Notes: generated by a model from the sequence alone, not told the origin. Counted from the first letter of the stretch, positions 21,727 to 34,884 are shown. The stretch is DNA of 64,000 nucleotides from Capsicum annuum (GCF_002878395.1 NC_061120.1:114734407-114798406), one strand, 5' to 3'. Numbers and translations: made by a program.

Positions 21727-24571
21727 TGTAACACCCCAAATTTCTGAACCAAAATGCTACATGATGCTTATGATCCCGTAGGACCACAAGCTAACCCATG
21801 ACTAATATCTGTACCTGTATACTTCATAATATAACATAAAAATCTAGAAACATGTACTGAATAGCCATAAGTTTCAACTGAATAAACATCTGATAAAAAC
21901 AATGTCTGAAAATGATATAACCATACCAAATCAAATCTGAAATACCTGTCTGACATGCTATAGTCTGGAAAGCCTCTAAAATGTCGAAATGAGGAGTTTA
22001 TGGGACATGTACCCAACTTAATCAAACTATTGAAATAAACTTAAAAGTAAAATAGTAATGAAATCATCGTGTCCTCAAAAGATGAGGACTTACTTCTAAC
22101 TCTGACTACTGTTGCTGGAATCTACTGCTGATTTGGAGCTCGTACCTCTGATCCTATGGTGTAACATAAGAGAAAGCACCATAGTGCAAATGTGTTAGTA
22201 CGACTGAATGTACTGAGTATATGAGTGAGGTACGCTAAATGCAAAGGGTTATATGCATGAACAATGATGACTAATATGAACGTGAGAATCATACATACAT
22301 AAGTAACTATAATTGAACTCGTGGTGATGCTAACTACTGAGTTTGATTGCTGACGATATAAATTAACTTATACTGAGGTACTGAATAGATGAATGGCTAT
22401 TTTTGATAGTTCAAATTATATATAACTGGTCTAATTGACTGTGTCTAATAGTTCTAAAACTGAATACTCATAATGTAGTTATGATAACTGATATAACTGA
22501 TAAAATTGTGATGATCATCATAACCAATGTAACTGATACTGCACGACTATATATGGTAGTATAAGTTTTGATATTCTAAAGAACTATCTGAGTCTATTAC
22601 TGAAACTAAGATTGAGACTAAAACTAATACCGTGGAAGGTAATCATCTAACTGACTTGCCCCGTAATTGAACTGGTTAGCGTCCAATGTTTAACCCCAGC
22701 TGGAAGGGTGTCAATACCGTGCATCGGGTAGAGACCATATATGAGTAAACCCTATTCTGTTTTGGAGCTCATTCTGTCTGCCCTGTTATCAGGAAAACTC
22801 AAAGGAGATGCATTAGCCCTATGGGTAGGGACATCTTGACCTACACTGGCTACGTAGTTCTAGAATGCAAGGATTGCTTCTATGAATCACTCCCTCTGAC
22901 TTTGAAAGGTGAGTACCCATCCTTGGGTTCACTCGATAATAAATCCTACTCCCAACTGAAAGACACTGAACTAATTTGTTGAACTAAACTGATTAACTGA
23001 ACTGATGTTAGTGGGATTGTTTAGTAGAGATAAACTGAGTTTATGAGAGCTCTAATATTACTTAGTATTGTATTCTTGAAATTCTTAAGTGTACTAAATT
23101 AAGGAGATTACTGAAGTTACGGAGAACACTAGAATTTCTGAAGTTTACGATATCACTGAATTCTGAGATTACTGAGATTAGCTGAGATTAATTGAATTGC
23201 TGAACTTTCCTGAGTCACATAAATGACTGAGTTCAATGGAACATGGCTTGACTAAGAGTCATGAAATCATGACATGGATCTAGGCACACAGTGATATTTT
23301 TCGGGTACAAGCACCCACAGGACATGATGGAAGAAAACTGACACATATGACTGACTTGATCATAAGAATAGAGTCCAAAATTCACGATATCATAAGTAGG
23401 GGATTTCATACTATACATGATGCTCAACCTCTTATACATGGAATGGAATGCATACAACATGTATATACTTGCATAACTTCAATATCATGCTCATTTCATA
23501 TCACAACAACAACACCTAACAATAACGTGAAATCATAGAGAATATTATGTGGACTTGTCATTTAAGCACTATTGAATCATGGGACATAAATTCTATCATC
23601 CTAGGAAATTTATTAAACACCTTACATTCACCACTTTGGGCATGGGTTTATTCATGAATTCAACAACCCATATCATCCAAAGTTCATATATTTCAACTAA
23701 TATGTCATCCTAGGTTCATAAACAAGATCAACAATCAAATAAAAAATATAAAAAGCTTGGCATATAGTTTAAAATAGGGTTCTTTGATTTCATGGACAAA
23801 AGGAGTCAATGAATGAACACACGCATACCTTAGTTCTAGATTTAGTGAAGATTGATAGAGGAATTCTTTTGATGGTAGAATTTGCTTGGACTTGAAACCC
23901 TAATGTGTTCTTGAGAGGATTTAGATTAAAAAGAGTATGTTTTGGTGAAATAATGGTTTAATTCCATGGTGGGAGCTAATATATTAGTGGGAAGATGACC
24001 CAAATACCCCTCTAGATGCGTCTTTTAATTTCTGTAAAAATATCCTGATTTGGGCCCCTGGAGCGATACGGAGACATTGTGTTGCAACTTTTTATGATCT
24101 GGAAACTCACCGCGAAGAAGTGAAATCACGAAGAGACACTGGAAATTTACAAAAGTCATTTTAGCTTATGGCGCGATGCGCCACTGACTGAAATGACACT
24201 GCTGAAACTTTAAATTTGCATAACTTCTTCACCTGGTGTCTGTTTTAGGCGAATTTGGTATCAACGGAAAGATTATTTAATTCTCTACAATTTGAAGGGT
24301 ATAAATCTGCCAAAATACCACCTATAAACTAAGTTATGATCATTCAAATATTACCTATGTGAAATCACACACAAAAATTTGGTGGATTCAAAAGTTCTTA
24401 GCTCAGCTTACTCTAAGTGACTCTTATGAACATTCTTAACACACCATAAGCTCTATTATCACTAGGATACTCATCCTAATTTATGTACTCAAAAATGAAT
24501 CACAGGAAAGGAGGTTTCATGTGTAGGAACAATGGTTCATTTTCTAGCTTAGAAATAATTGGCGTATTACA
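21727..24571 (-). repeat. 5' LTR of A2
   Basis: 2.85 kb, from TGTAATACGCC (minus strand, 24571) to GGGTGTTACA (21727). The outer third (23440-24571) is shared with the truncated 3' LTR and the inner third with the extra fragment at 20547-21462. It carries many diverged copies of short 'ctgagatta' and 'ctgataact' phrases, densest at 22310-22660 and 22980-23200. Confidence 0.8.
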
Positions 24572-24573
24572 AT

Positions 24574-25220
24574 ACCCCACAAGTATTAAATTATTATAAT
24601 TATTTGGGGTAATCCCATGTACCCCACATGTTTTTCATTACTATGTTTACTTGGGGGATTCCATTTTACCCCACAAGGAGTTCAATCAACTATAACCATG
24701 GGCACCAAATTATTCAAAACCATGTAAACTATTTATACCATTTAGGGTTCCATTACAAAATGATACCATGCAATAGTTCCATTAAGAGTCCCATAATATC
24801 GTAAAAGCATTATCATAGGCACTTTATCAAATAATTGTGGCACATGGTATTTTCAAAACCAAATCCAATTAACAATTAACAATTCCCATGCAACTAATTG
24901 TCCAAAACATAATTAAAACACGTAAAAATATGGAAAACCCATAACCAAGCATTTAATACCAAAACCCCAACACATTTTGAAAACCCCAAAACCATACAAT
25001 AATTATACAATAAAAACATTGTATAAATCATGCCTTTAGTTGGAAATAATGATGATGGAAAGTTTTCTTGCCTTATATTGAGATGATCATGGAGAGAAAT
25101 CACCAACACAGGCCTCAAAATGATCACCTTAGTAAAACCCTATCCTTCCTTACCTAAAAGCCTTAAAGAGGATTAGAGAGTCTTTTTAAGGGTAATTAAT
25201 AGAATAATAGGGAAAAACAT
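24574..25220 (-). repeat. LTR fragment of the D/E/F family
   Basis: Collinear with about 33700-34300 in the LTR of element D; both share 'caattgtccaaaac', 'aaaacataattaaaa' and 'cataaccaag.attta'. It lies between the 5' LTR of A2 and the LTR fragment of B, with neither end of its own LTR present. Noncoding. Confidence 0.5.
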
Positions 25221-25224
25221 GTTT

Positions 25225-25755
25225 TAAAAATTTCCATGACTTAACTCATGTCCCCATATACATAGTACATTCCAAAGTACTGACTAGATATATGTGTTTG
25301 TGGCTACATTCCTTCATGATGTGTGTACCAGATGTAGTCCATACACCAGGGTCAGACAGTTCTCAACATTCAGCCTACAAGTGGTGAGTTCTCTTTTCTG
25401 GTAACTCTAGTCAGTTTTAGTTCATGTACTATATTATTATTATTGTATATTGATTTGTTGTAGTTGGATAAATGTCCTAGTCACCAATAGTCAGTATAGT
25501 GTAGGATTCATAGATAGTCAGTCAGAGTTATGATTTGTAATTCAAGCTCTTTCATCAGGTTTATCATGTTGTAAACTTTATCAGTATTACATTCATTCAG
25601 ATTTTCTCATGATTATGTTTTTTCTCAGCAAATTTAGATTTTATTTATATTATAAATTAGTTGCTCAAATAGTATGCCAGTACATGGGTTAGCTTGGGAT
25701 TACTTGTGGTTCTAATCACCGTGTTATGACTAGGGGGTATTCTTGGGTCATGACA
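25225..25755 (+). repeat. 5' LTR of B, 3' end only
   Basis: Matches about 30595-31129 closely ('ccccatatacatagtacatt', 'cagggtcagacagttctca'). Ends TGACA at 25751-25755, six bases before the primer site. The first 1.9 kb of this LTR is missing, replaced by the fragment at 24574-25220. Confidence 0.75.
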
Positions 25756-25760
25756 AAACT

Positions 25761-25772
25761 TGGTATCAGATA
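25761..25772 (+). other. Initiator-Met tRNA primer-binding site of B
   Basis: TGGTATCAGATA against the plant TGGTATCAGAGC: ten of twelve bases match. It marks the inner edge of the 5' LTR. Confidence 0.8.
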
Positions 25773-28720
25773 TAAGGTTCAAGTGTCCTTAGATTTGAAT
25801 GAAGTCATGACTAGTAGAGTCTTCGGGAATGGTACAGAGACATTTGTACTTTTCTTTGATAGGCCACATCAAATTTAAGAAAAATTTCCCTTTATTCATA
25901 TCTCAGATCGTACTATAGACATTTTCTCTAAGAAACTTATACCGATTCTTATCTTGATGCATTCATTCCAACGTTGCCTTATTATTGAGGTAACAAAAAT
26001 AGTGAAGCTTAAATTCCTATTGATTATGTTTTCTCAGACAATCTCTGCAGAGAGTTATGAGATTGAACATAGGCTTAAAAGGATCCCATTAGTGCCTTTA
26101 TGTTCCAAAGTTTGAAAGATTTAATTCATGTTCCATAAAATTTTTCACTAAGCCACAGTCAGATATTTCATGAGATCCGTTCTCAGAATCATATAACAAC
26201 ATATGATATAAAATTAGAAGCATGAACCAACATGTTTAGTAATAGTAAAGTGGTGCAGTGTTTATATGTATTTAGTAGATTACATATCCATGGATCCATA
26301 AAGGTGTTATGAACTTTGTTTGACAGCACTTAGAGATAGATTTCTAAATTAAGAGAGGCTTAGAGTATGTTAATACTTTAGTCGGGACAAAGATTAGGTA
26401 GTGAACATAATGATAAAGGGGTTTTATAAGGTTTATTATGTTCATACAATTTTGTGTGGATTAGTGTTTTATGATTCCTATTAAGTGTAACTAGTGGGTG
26501 TTAGTGTATGATAAATTTTGTGGATATCCATGTTATGTGATAAAATCTATGTTTGAATATTTGATGATTAAGCTAATAGAAAGAAGAGTTTTGAAATTTT
26601 AGATAGTGTGAACTTAGGGTATAGTGATAGTCCTGAAGATTCTAAGTTAGTAAGTGGTTAAGTTATTTATATGATGACTATTGGGTCTATATAAAGTTAA
26701 GAGTACTCTCTCAGAAATGAGTACTAGCAGTGGGTTTTAAACTCTAAGATTTAGTCTTTCAAGCTGAGTTTATTTTCTACGTGTATTGCTATATATTAAA
26801 CTCTAGAGTAAAGTGGTTGCAATTCAGTTTAGAGTTTATTGAAGTAGTCTGAATGATAGATTTAATCTAAGGGGGAGATGATAGAAAAAGGAACCAAGTT
26901 AGGTTTTTAGATTCTAGTAGTAATGCTAGGGAGTTCTAGAGCAACAGTAAGGGAGGAAATATCCATACAAATTTTTGTACTTCAGTCATCGTGACATCTA
27001 CTCATGACCTACATATCAGCTTTATGATCATAGTTCATGTCAATTAACTTCATAAAGATTCACGTACACTTCTAGTTCCTAGTATAAGTAGTTTTGTTTT
27101 CACTTAGTGCAATTTATATTCCATGAATTAATGAACCCTAAAACTTAGGTCATGCAGCTCATGACTAATCTACTCATGCTTTACAGTATGCGCAGTTCCC
27201 ATAACTCATGGTACACCCTTTATGACTAGTGAAATTAAGATTATCTCATGTATGACCTCAGTTTAGATCTTTTTAATGAATCCATGTCATTGATACTATA
27301 TTTTTCAGGCCTCAATTATGTGTAAAATTTATGTATAGTATTCTTTTATGTTTCAGGTTCTTATGTTCTAACCTTTCAGAGTCCTTTTCCTATGAAATAA
27401 TTGTGGTGATGAATAATTGATTTAGATGGGAGAGGGTAAATATTCCTTATTACGGAAATGATTTTTTTTATTCTTGCTTTATCTAACTCTATAAGTGTGA
27501 AGAAAGATTGAGGCGATGCTTTTGGTATATGTCATTATTAGTTAAGAATTATATGTGTGTCTTCATGGGATACTATATGGAAGTCGTTGTTGATAGAGGT
27601 CTTAGAGAGTATGAAAAAAATTCTTTAGTGGGTCGGTTGCTTGGAAGTTCATACATGGTTATAATGATAGGCTTTAATGTCATGTTGGTGTATATGTGGA
27701 TTAATGCATTGTGCGTTGGTGAATTCCTTGTAAGATATTAAAGCTAATTATAGAATGTTTAAGGAGTATTACTCTTAAGATGAGAGTTGTGTTGAGAGAA
27801 GTTTTAGGGAGTTATGTGTGTTACCTTGTGACTTTAAGTTAATCTTGAACATTGCGAGAGGATTTAGTTCAATTCAGACTTTGGTAGAAAGAGTTATTAG
27901 TACCCATGTGAAGATTACAAGTAGCGTCACATGAAGTGTAGTTAAGCAAGTATTTGAGAAGTGAGGCTAAGCTTTAAAGTTAGTAGTTCCATTCCCTAAG
28001 CCATAGTAGTTCAATCCTGTCTTATGTTTTACATGCCTATATTCCATGTTTTAGAGTTGTAGTAATGTGGTGATTTCTCATTTTGACATCTTACTCAAAT
28101 TGCGCCCAAAATTCCTTATTGCCAATGTTATTAGAACCTCTGACCAGGAGTGTTGAAGGTAGAAAATATTCTTGTTCAAGTAACTCTTAGAAATTTCATG
28201 TCATCAGATATTACTTTACCATTCAAAATATCTGTTTGTGCCAAGAATACTCCAGTTGAGTATTAACATTCAGTAGAGCTAGTCCGTAAGTCCAATAATT
28301 CAGTTTAGCAACCAAACAAATAAGCTCCTATAATTTTCCATCTTTTCATCCAATCTTACTATTTGAAGTATCAGGAATATGCCTATTACATAAGTTTATT
28401 TATTTTCACTCATTCTATGTATAAACTCAATTGATTCCTTACTCTAGGTCTAAATCACACCTAACCATAACAAATTCCTAGATTTTGAAATTGGTTTCAT
28501 GTCAGTTATCAGACATCAGAATTTAGCCAGACGGTACTAGTTGGTTACAAAATTTTCAAGTTGTAATACCATGAATTCATGAAATCAACTCAGTTCATGT
28601 ATCATGCATTAATTTAAGATTTAGATATTTAGTCATGATTCAGCTAATAAGTGTTCAGTGCATCTTCTTAGGCTTTTCTAAGTATTTTAGCTAAGTCAAT
28701 ATCATTCATGGATGAATGAT
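25773..28720 (+). other. Non-coding interior of B
   Basis: The first 200 bases are a Tekay-type leader ('gtagagtcttcgggaatggt'), also present in C. The rest has no gag, protease, RT or integrase motif on either strand. The longest plus-strand frame (27508-27741, 77 codons) is hydrophobic and has no known resemblance; the same DNA in C (about 61300-61400) is similar but the frame is not kept, so it is probably not a gene. Homology with C also covers the 3' end (27960-28720). Confidence 0.6.
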
Positions 28721-28735
28721 CCCAAGGAGGTGATG
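28721..28735 (+). other. Polypurine tract of B, degraded
   Basis: Reads CCCAAGGAGGTGATG directly before the LTR start TGTAATACCC. The family form, as in C, is CCCAAGGGGGAGATA. Confidence 0.7.
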
Positions 28736-28736
28736 T

Positions 28737-31129
28737 TGTAATACCCTAATATTTCATGTTCTAAATCACTCAAAAGATAGCCCAAGAATTTTGCTTTCTG
28801 ACGCCACAAGTCTCGCTTTAATTTGGTATCGTGGCAAAAAATTATGCGATTTTTCCTTTAAGTGCCAATCAACTACCAGTGGTTACGACTGATGTGATGA
28901 CACATAATTAGATCTTATGATTCATCTTGAGTGATCATAATCACAACAATACTCATTCAAGAATCCGTTCCAGTGGTACGAGTCCAACACACGACTCGTA
29001 GCCTGACATTAGGAATTATGGTGTGGCCCATAGCCTTACCTGTAAAGGATCTAATAATCAATCCTCATGTTTTTGTGGATTTATTAGTTACTTAAATTTA
29101 TATTAAGACCTCGAATATATCCCAGCTTATAGACCAATCAAAATATCTATTAGCTATTATATTCTTAGGATGTATATAACTATACTCCTCTTCCAATGAG
29201 CATAACTTATGTTCTACTAAGTATTTTTGAGCTCAACACCCGCCTACATATAGATAATTTAATTATCTTTCCAACAATACCAATTTCTTCTTAATTGACA
29301 TATTGGGGTAAAAGATTATGGCAAAACTACCAAAGCACTGCCAAAGTTGTCTTGTCTATGACTCGTAATGTTGTCCTCATAAGTTTACCATATTCCTATG
29401 CTCATACTCATGAATTCCATCAGTAGTGATATATTCTATGCTTTAGTCTCTAAATCAAGAATTTAATCCAAGTTTTCTTAGTTATTTGAATTAAAGACCT
29501 GTCAACATGTTTTCCAATGTAAATTACGTTATTTCATGCTTCGAATTTCAATTAACCATGTCATGTTCAATTGCTCCGATGTCAAATTATCATGTTAATA
29601 ACTAAACCGTGTGATATAATTATCCTCCCAAGTTTAGCACATCCCCACATTCAAATTCATGTATCTTACTCATTTACTAAAATGTATTATGTTTTGGGGT
29701 CTCTAAATTGTGATTTCCTACCAATGTTTTATGTGTTGTTATTGTATTTCCATATAATTCAGCGTTGGAGGGTTAAGAACACCCAATACGTATGTGTTTT
29801 TACATGTTTCCATTTCAATAAACAAGTCAGTCTGACCATGATTTTATTATCAGATTCAGATTATCATATTTATGTTGCCAACTTATCGGTATAGCACCAT
29901 GTTATGTTAAACAAATAATAATACCAGTGTCATTTAGTTGGGAGTAATAATGAGCACTGAGTCAATGCAGGGATGGAGGCTCCCCCGTCCGTTAGGCCAT
30001 AGTCATTAGTAGCATTCACTAAGCTCGCGACCTATGGCGCCATCATAAATTATGAGGTGTACCTCGTCAGTTAGAAATAACATCATGTTCCTTTGGGACA
30101 TCAGCCTTGTGGATCCATATTATAAGTCATGTGTTAGTAACCTGGCAATGTACCAACACCCTTCAAACTGGGGTTACAGTTTTGACCCCTATAGCTTATA
30201 TAGGGCCATGTCGGTTGTAGTTAGCTCACACAGTATCAGTTCAGTATTCAGACCACATTAGCTCAGACTTGTATGACCAAGTGTTTAGTTTATCAGTTAT
30301 TAAGTATTGCATTTTACAGATTATTTAAGTACATGCTTTACTTGGTCTTGCTTTCATTTTTCTTGTTCATATTTTCATGATTAGTATTTATACATGGTCC
30401 TCAATGTGCTTTTTTAACCTATTTAATTGTAACTTGAGATGTATGTAAGGCATTAATAATTTCTAATTTTTCCTAGTTGCAGAAATATTTTCAGCTCATG
30501 ATTTTTAAATTTCACTATGCCTTACTGCTTACCTGTACAACCATGATTTAAATGCATGTTTTAGCAAATAACTTATATCCTTAGTTTTAAAGCATGTTTT
30601 AAATATTTCAATGACTTAGTGCATATCCCCATATACATAGTACATTCCAAAGTACTAACAACATATATGCATTTGTGGCTACATTCTTTCATTATATTGG
30701 TACCAGATGTAGTTCATATACTAGGGTCAGACAGTTCTCAGTATTCATCCAACAGGTGATAAGTTCTCTTCTTTAGGGAACTCCAGTCAGTTTAAGTTCA
30801 TGTACTGGATTATTATTATTCTTATGTATTGATTTGTGGTAGTTGGAGGCATGTCCCAGCCACCTACAGTCAGTACAGTAGATTTTTATAGATAGTCAGT
30901 CAGAGTCATGATATTTATTTGCAATTCTTTCCTCAGTTTTATCTTATTGAAAACTTAATTACTATTACATTAATTTTAATATTTTCATGATTATTTTCTG
31001 CTCAGAAAATTTAGCTGTTATTTAAATTATAAATTAGTTCCTCAAGCATATGCTAGTACATGGGTTATCTTGGGATCACTTTTGGTTCTAAGCATCATAT
31101 TATGATTAGGGGTAGTCTCGGGTCATGCA
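28737..31129 (+). repeat. 3' LTR of B
   Basis: 2.39 kb, from TGTAATACCCTAATATT to 'ctcgggtcatgca'. The start closely matches those of the LTRs of C at 56766 and 62517. A GC-richer stretch at 29930-30030 and the block 30590-31129 are the best-kept parts. Small open frames at 29571-29894 and 30052-30261 show no family resemblance and are probably chance. Confidence 0.75.
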
Positions 31130-31935
31130 CATTAAGGATTATTCATGATGTAATTCTGGTCGGATGGTTTCGTGATTCTGCCATATCGGTTGGTAAACGT
31201 TGGTTATTTAGCTGTTAGTTTCTTTAGTTGTATCCTCCAGGATTATAAGGACCTGCATTGGGTTATTTACTTTACATTCTTATTTTCTCATGGGGGCTAG
31301 TTTAGTAGTTATAAATGTACAATTATAATGTTATCATTCTGGTTCTAGTTATTTATGAATGGACAATGATGTTGGAGGTAACTTCCTTGTTTGTACTTTT
31401 TTCTTAACATAACTTATGTTATATTATATCCTATAGTATTTATATCATGTTTTAGCTTAGTTGGCCAGTGATGCATACTAAGTACACATGGTTTCGATAC
31501 TTATGCTATATTTTTATACCTTTTAGGTGCAGATCTGGGTACTAGTTGTTGTCGCTGATTCGTTCATCATGTAGAGTTGATTTTAGAGATTGAGTGAGCT
31601 CTTGGAGTTAGAGTTACCCTTTTTTACTTCTGTTTATCTATGCCCAGTCTTTCATTTTCGAGACGGATTGCATTAGTGTATTCATTACTCATAATGATTT
31701 TGTAGCAACTCATTTATTGACATTACTATGTGGTGGGATAGTTGTTGGTTTCTATCTATCTATTAGATCCTTATGACTTTTTCATCATTAAATAAATATT
31801 TAACTACTAATTTTCAATGTTTTGGGACATTTTCCACCAAATTAGACCATAATATATGGCTTCAGGCTATGGTTAGGCCTTCTTACTAGCGGGATAGAGT
31901 AGGTGCCATCATGACTCATAACTCGGGTCATGACA
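31130..31935 (+). repeat. LTR-like tail of another gypsy element
   Basis: Ends 'gtgccatcatgactcataactcgggtcatgaca' in two overlapping pieces at 31904-31935, the kind of end found on LTRs of B type (compare 25743-25755). No primer site follows and no start is recognisable, so it is a fragment. Family not determined. Confidence 0.35.
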
Positions 31936-32438
31936 TCATGGGTGGACTATAGTTGTGAGGTATTAGATATATTTTTTTCACCTGACTATATTTTTATCAT
32001 TGTGTTCATGCATATTCATTAATCTCATACATGTTGGCTAAGATTGAAAAGGAATAAACTAATTCTTAAGTGTTAATTAGAGTCTGATACAGACCTATTG
32101 AAAGTCCTGGTTTGAGTTCGGGTATTTGGTACTAAATATTTTTCAGTAATTGTTACTGAACATAGTTCCAAATCAAGTCTGGGTAATTAATACTAATTTT
32201 AAGTCCTTGTTTGAGTTTGGGAAAGATATTGTGGAAGTTTCTATTTGTGTCTGGACATGATATGTGGATCTCTCAAATCTCCGATTGGTTATCATATCTC
32301 GGCACATAACTTAACTTAGTATATATCAATAGGAATTGGTCATTGCATTAGATTACCTAGTATTAAACATTAATATAGTGCATTATTGTAACTTTAGAAA
32401 CTATTGATATTGAAATATTAGAACTTTTTGTGTGCAAG
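31936..32438. other. Unassigned sequence
   Basis: About 500 AT-rich bases before the 3' LTR of D. The phrase 'gtcctggtttgagttcggg' recurs in altered form near 32200 ('gtccttgtttgagtttggg'), spaced about 100 bases. No protein or RNA gene recognised. Confidence 0.3.
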
Positions 32439-32455
32439 TGACACTACCCAAATTA

Positions 32456-32797
32456 GGGCTTTGTCGTAACGGGCCTTACAAGCCTAACAAGGACAGGAGA
32501 TTGCCCCATCACCCAAGCCAACCAACCAACCTATACCCTGAGTTGAATGAATACCGAACATATAACAAGATAAAGTATCTAACAACTCCAAGACTTTGGG
32601 AAAGTTTCATGATGTAACCCGAATCAGGGCCTTGTAGTAATGGGCATCCCAAGCGTAACCAGGACCGGGGACCGCCCCCTTTACCCAACCCAACCACGTT
32701 ATACAACCTTAGATGAGCTAAATTTTGAGCATATATCAAGATTGCACAATACTCTCATGAAAACTCTGGGATAGGATCATAATCATGACTAACCCAA
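32456..32797 (-). repeat. 171-bp tandem duplication in the 3' LTR of D
   Basis: The block starting 'gggctttgtcgtaacgggcc' (32456) recurs as 'gggccttgtagtaatgggc' at 32627. Later landmarks such as 'atgaataccgaacatata' against 'atgagctaaattttgagcatata' keep the same offset. The 5' LTR has a single copy (39940 on). Confidence 0.7.
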
Positions 32798-33453
32798 TTG
32801 AGTCTAACCATCCACCCCATACCAAACCTTTTAGAAAATATCAAAACATAATATGTTAATCAAACACAAAATATTATAAGATTGAACAGTGAGAAATTAT
32901 GTCCGATGATGCCAGCCTCCCATCTTATTCCAATGCCAAGGATGACACCAATACTGATCCCGCCCATACCAACACCCAAAAGAACCACAAAGCCTAAATA
33001 GAAAAGAGTACAAATATCCGGTTGGGACATGCCCCCAACCATGGCCAAAACCAATATCCGGAAAGAAAGTAAAAAGTCTAATAATGTCCAACATGAAATA
33101 ATGCCTTCCAAAAGGATGGAAGCTCACCACTTCAATCCTATAATCTACCCCCGAACCAAATACTATGAAAGAAGAGTCGAACGAATTATTCCTGTATAGC
33201 GTGGGAATACAGTTGCCAGTAGACGGGTTAGTAGTTGAACACTAGCATGAAACTTAAGATAAGGATAAAGTAATATTAGTTATCAAAATCAAATAAAAAA
33301 TTATCCAACGCAAAAAATGATACATATATATAAGTGCCCGAAAAAGGATTGAGTTCAACAAGTCATTTAAAACCTTTACTGGGTTGTGTAGCTTAGTCGT
33401 CCTATAACCCACGGGCCATATGGGTTCATCTTCCTCTATTGAAAGGGCCATAT

Positions 33454-33505
33454 GGGCCATATGAGTTTCATATCCCTCAAATATAAATATGAAACTCGTA
33501 CATGG
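33454..33505. repeat. Inverted repeat (hairpin) in the 3' LTR of D
   Basis: Arms GAGTTTCATAT (33463-33473) and ATATGAAACTC (33487-33497) are perfectly complementary over 11 bases around a 13-base loop. With a few mismatches the pairing extends outward to GGCCAT on each side. It lies inside the 146 bases absent from the 5' LTR. Confidence 0.75.
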
Positions 33506-34884
33506 CCATCGAAGACCCCTCATATTGGCAAATATGAGTTTCTGGTTTTGATCCCCACGGGACTGCCAACTTCCACGACTTAAATTACGCTTCCCGCTGT
33601 TCATGCCAAATTAAAACCAAGTCCAAACAATATAATTATCGTTTTATTAACCAATTCTATTTAACAAACAAATGGTATCGTCACACTACTATACTTGCAA
33701 GCATTACCATAGCCAAACCATTTAGATTAAGGGGAAACTCATGTACCTTATCATTAGCCATATTAAACCCATTGGAAGACTACCATGTTCTCCACAAGCA
33801 TTACCAATTATCCATTAACCTTTGTAAACCATTTTAAAACATTTAAGGTTTCATATATAAGCAGAAAACAAGTAAGAGTTCCATTAACAGAAGTCAATGC
33901 AATGAACATATCATTATAAGCATTTTGTCAAACACCTTGGGGGCATAATATAACCAAGACTGAATTCCATTACCAATAAACCATTACCATGTAATTCAAT
34001 TGTCCAAAACCACCATTAATGCATAGAAAACATAATTAAAATCATAGGAAACATAACCAAGTATTTAACATCAAAAACTCAAAATCAATAGTTGTAAGCC
34101 ATAATCATGCAAGAGAAAAACCATGAAATCAACATGTAAGCATTCCTTTAATTAAAATTGCAATTAGGGAAGAGAATTATGCCTTAAACCAAGAAGATTA
34201 ATGTAAAGAATTCACCAAGACAAGCGCCAAAGTAATCCTTTAGTTGAAATCCTAGTATTTTCCCCCAAAAGCCCTTGAAAGAATTATAATATGTTTAGGA
34301 AGAGTTTCTAAGTGTTTAAGAGTAAAATACTAAGGTAAATAACCTCTTAAGTGTATTAGAAGTCGTAGGTCCTTATTAGCGTAAGTAGGGACATGTATGG
34401 AATACCCCCACCTAAATCCCATAATAACCCAACACAAGGTCATGACTGACCTCCATATGAGTCGTAACCTCCCTGACGGTTGATACCTATCCCATAACCT
34501 CATTGACAGTTGATACCCATTCGATTGTAACCAAGCCTTAACCATACATCAGACACTTCTAGTACACGAATCATCCACCTAAGTCATAACCTCAGTATAC
34601 GATTCGTATCCATAATCCCTATCCCTGGCAGAATATAACACCAGGAGGATAAAACAGTATCCACCTTATAAGTCACAAATACGACTCATACCCAGCTACA
34701 CGACACTTACCCCTAAGTCATATCCATTCCAGTAAACAAAACTATCCCACCAACTAATACTGGTCAGCTTAAGATAGGACATCATCTCTCGTACCCCAGT
34801 ATATGGCTCTTACCATGAGTTATATTTTGTTCGAAGATCAAAATTCTAGGAAATTTTCTAAGAATCTAAACCTGGGATGCTTCA

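Larger units (their letters stand above)
16628..24571 (-). mobile_element. Element A2: large-LTR, gag-only gypsy element
   Basis: Minus strand: 5' LTR (21727-24571), perfect initiator-Met primer site, leader, an extra LTR fragment, a gag remnant, 1.7 kb of non-coding sequence, a polypurine tract and a truncated 3' LTR. No protease, RT, RNase H or integrase is present. The LTRs, tract and 3' non-coding region are related to element A, so A2 probably derives from that lineage. Structurally it recalls gag-only terminal-repeat retrotransposons (TR-GAG), but simple deletion of pol would look the same. Confidence 0.6.
25225..31129 (+). mobile_element. Element B: large-LTR element with non-coding interior
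   Basis: Plus strand: 5' LTR fragment, near-perfect initiator-Met primer site, about 2.95 kb of interior, a purine tract and a full 3' LTR. The interior matches that of element C (59350-62516) along its length, yet neither codes for gag or pol. Big LTRs with a conserved non-coding interior is the plan of LARD-type non-autonomous retrotransposons. Confidence 0.65.
32439..34884 (-). repeat. 3' LTR of D
   Basis: 2.45 kb, starting TGAAGCATCCCAGG on the minus strand next to the purine tract and ending GGGTAGTGTCA. It is about 350 bases longer than its partner at 39927-42025. Two indels explain most of this: a 171-base tandem duplication near its end and about 146 bases at 33387-33533. Confidence 0.75.

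Noticed and set aside
21705..21730. Possible tRNA gene because of the initiator-Met match
   Set aside because: Only the 12 bases of the primer site match; no cloverleaf is present around it.
27508..27741. 77-codon hydrophobic frame in the interior of B
   Set aside because: The homologous DNA in element C does not keep the frame, so a membrane protein gene is unlikely.
29571..29894. 107-codon plus-strand frame
   Set aside because: It lies within the 3' LTR of B and has no recognisable domain; the base composition is that of the LTR.
33254..33604. 116-codon minus-strand frame in the 3' LTR of D
   Set aside because: It spans the 146-base block absent from the 5' LTR and has no known domain; chance opening.
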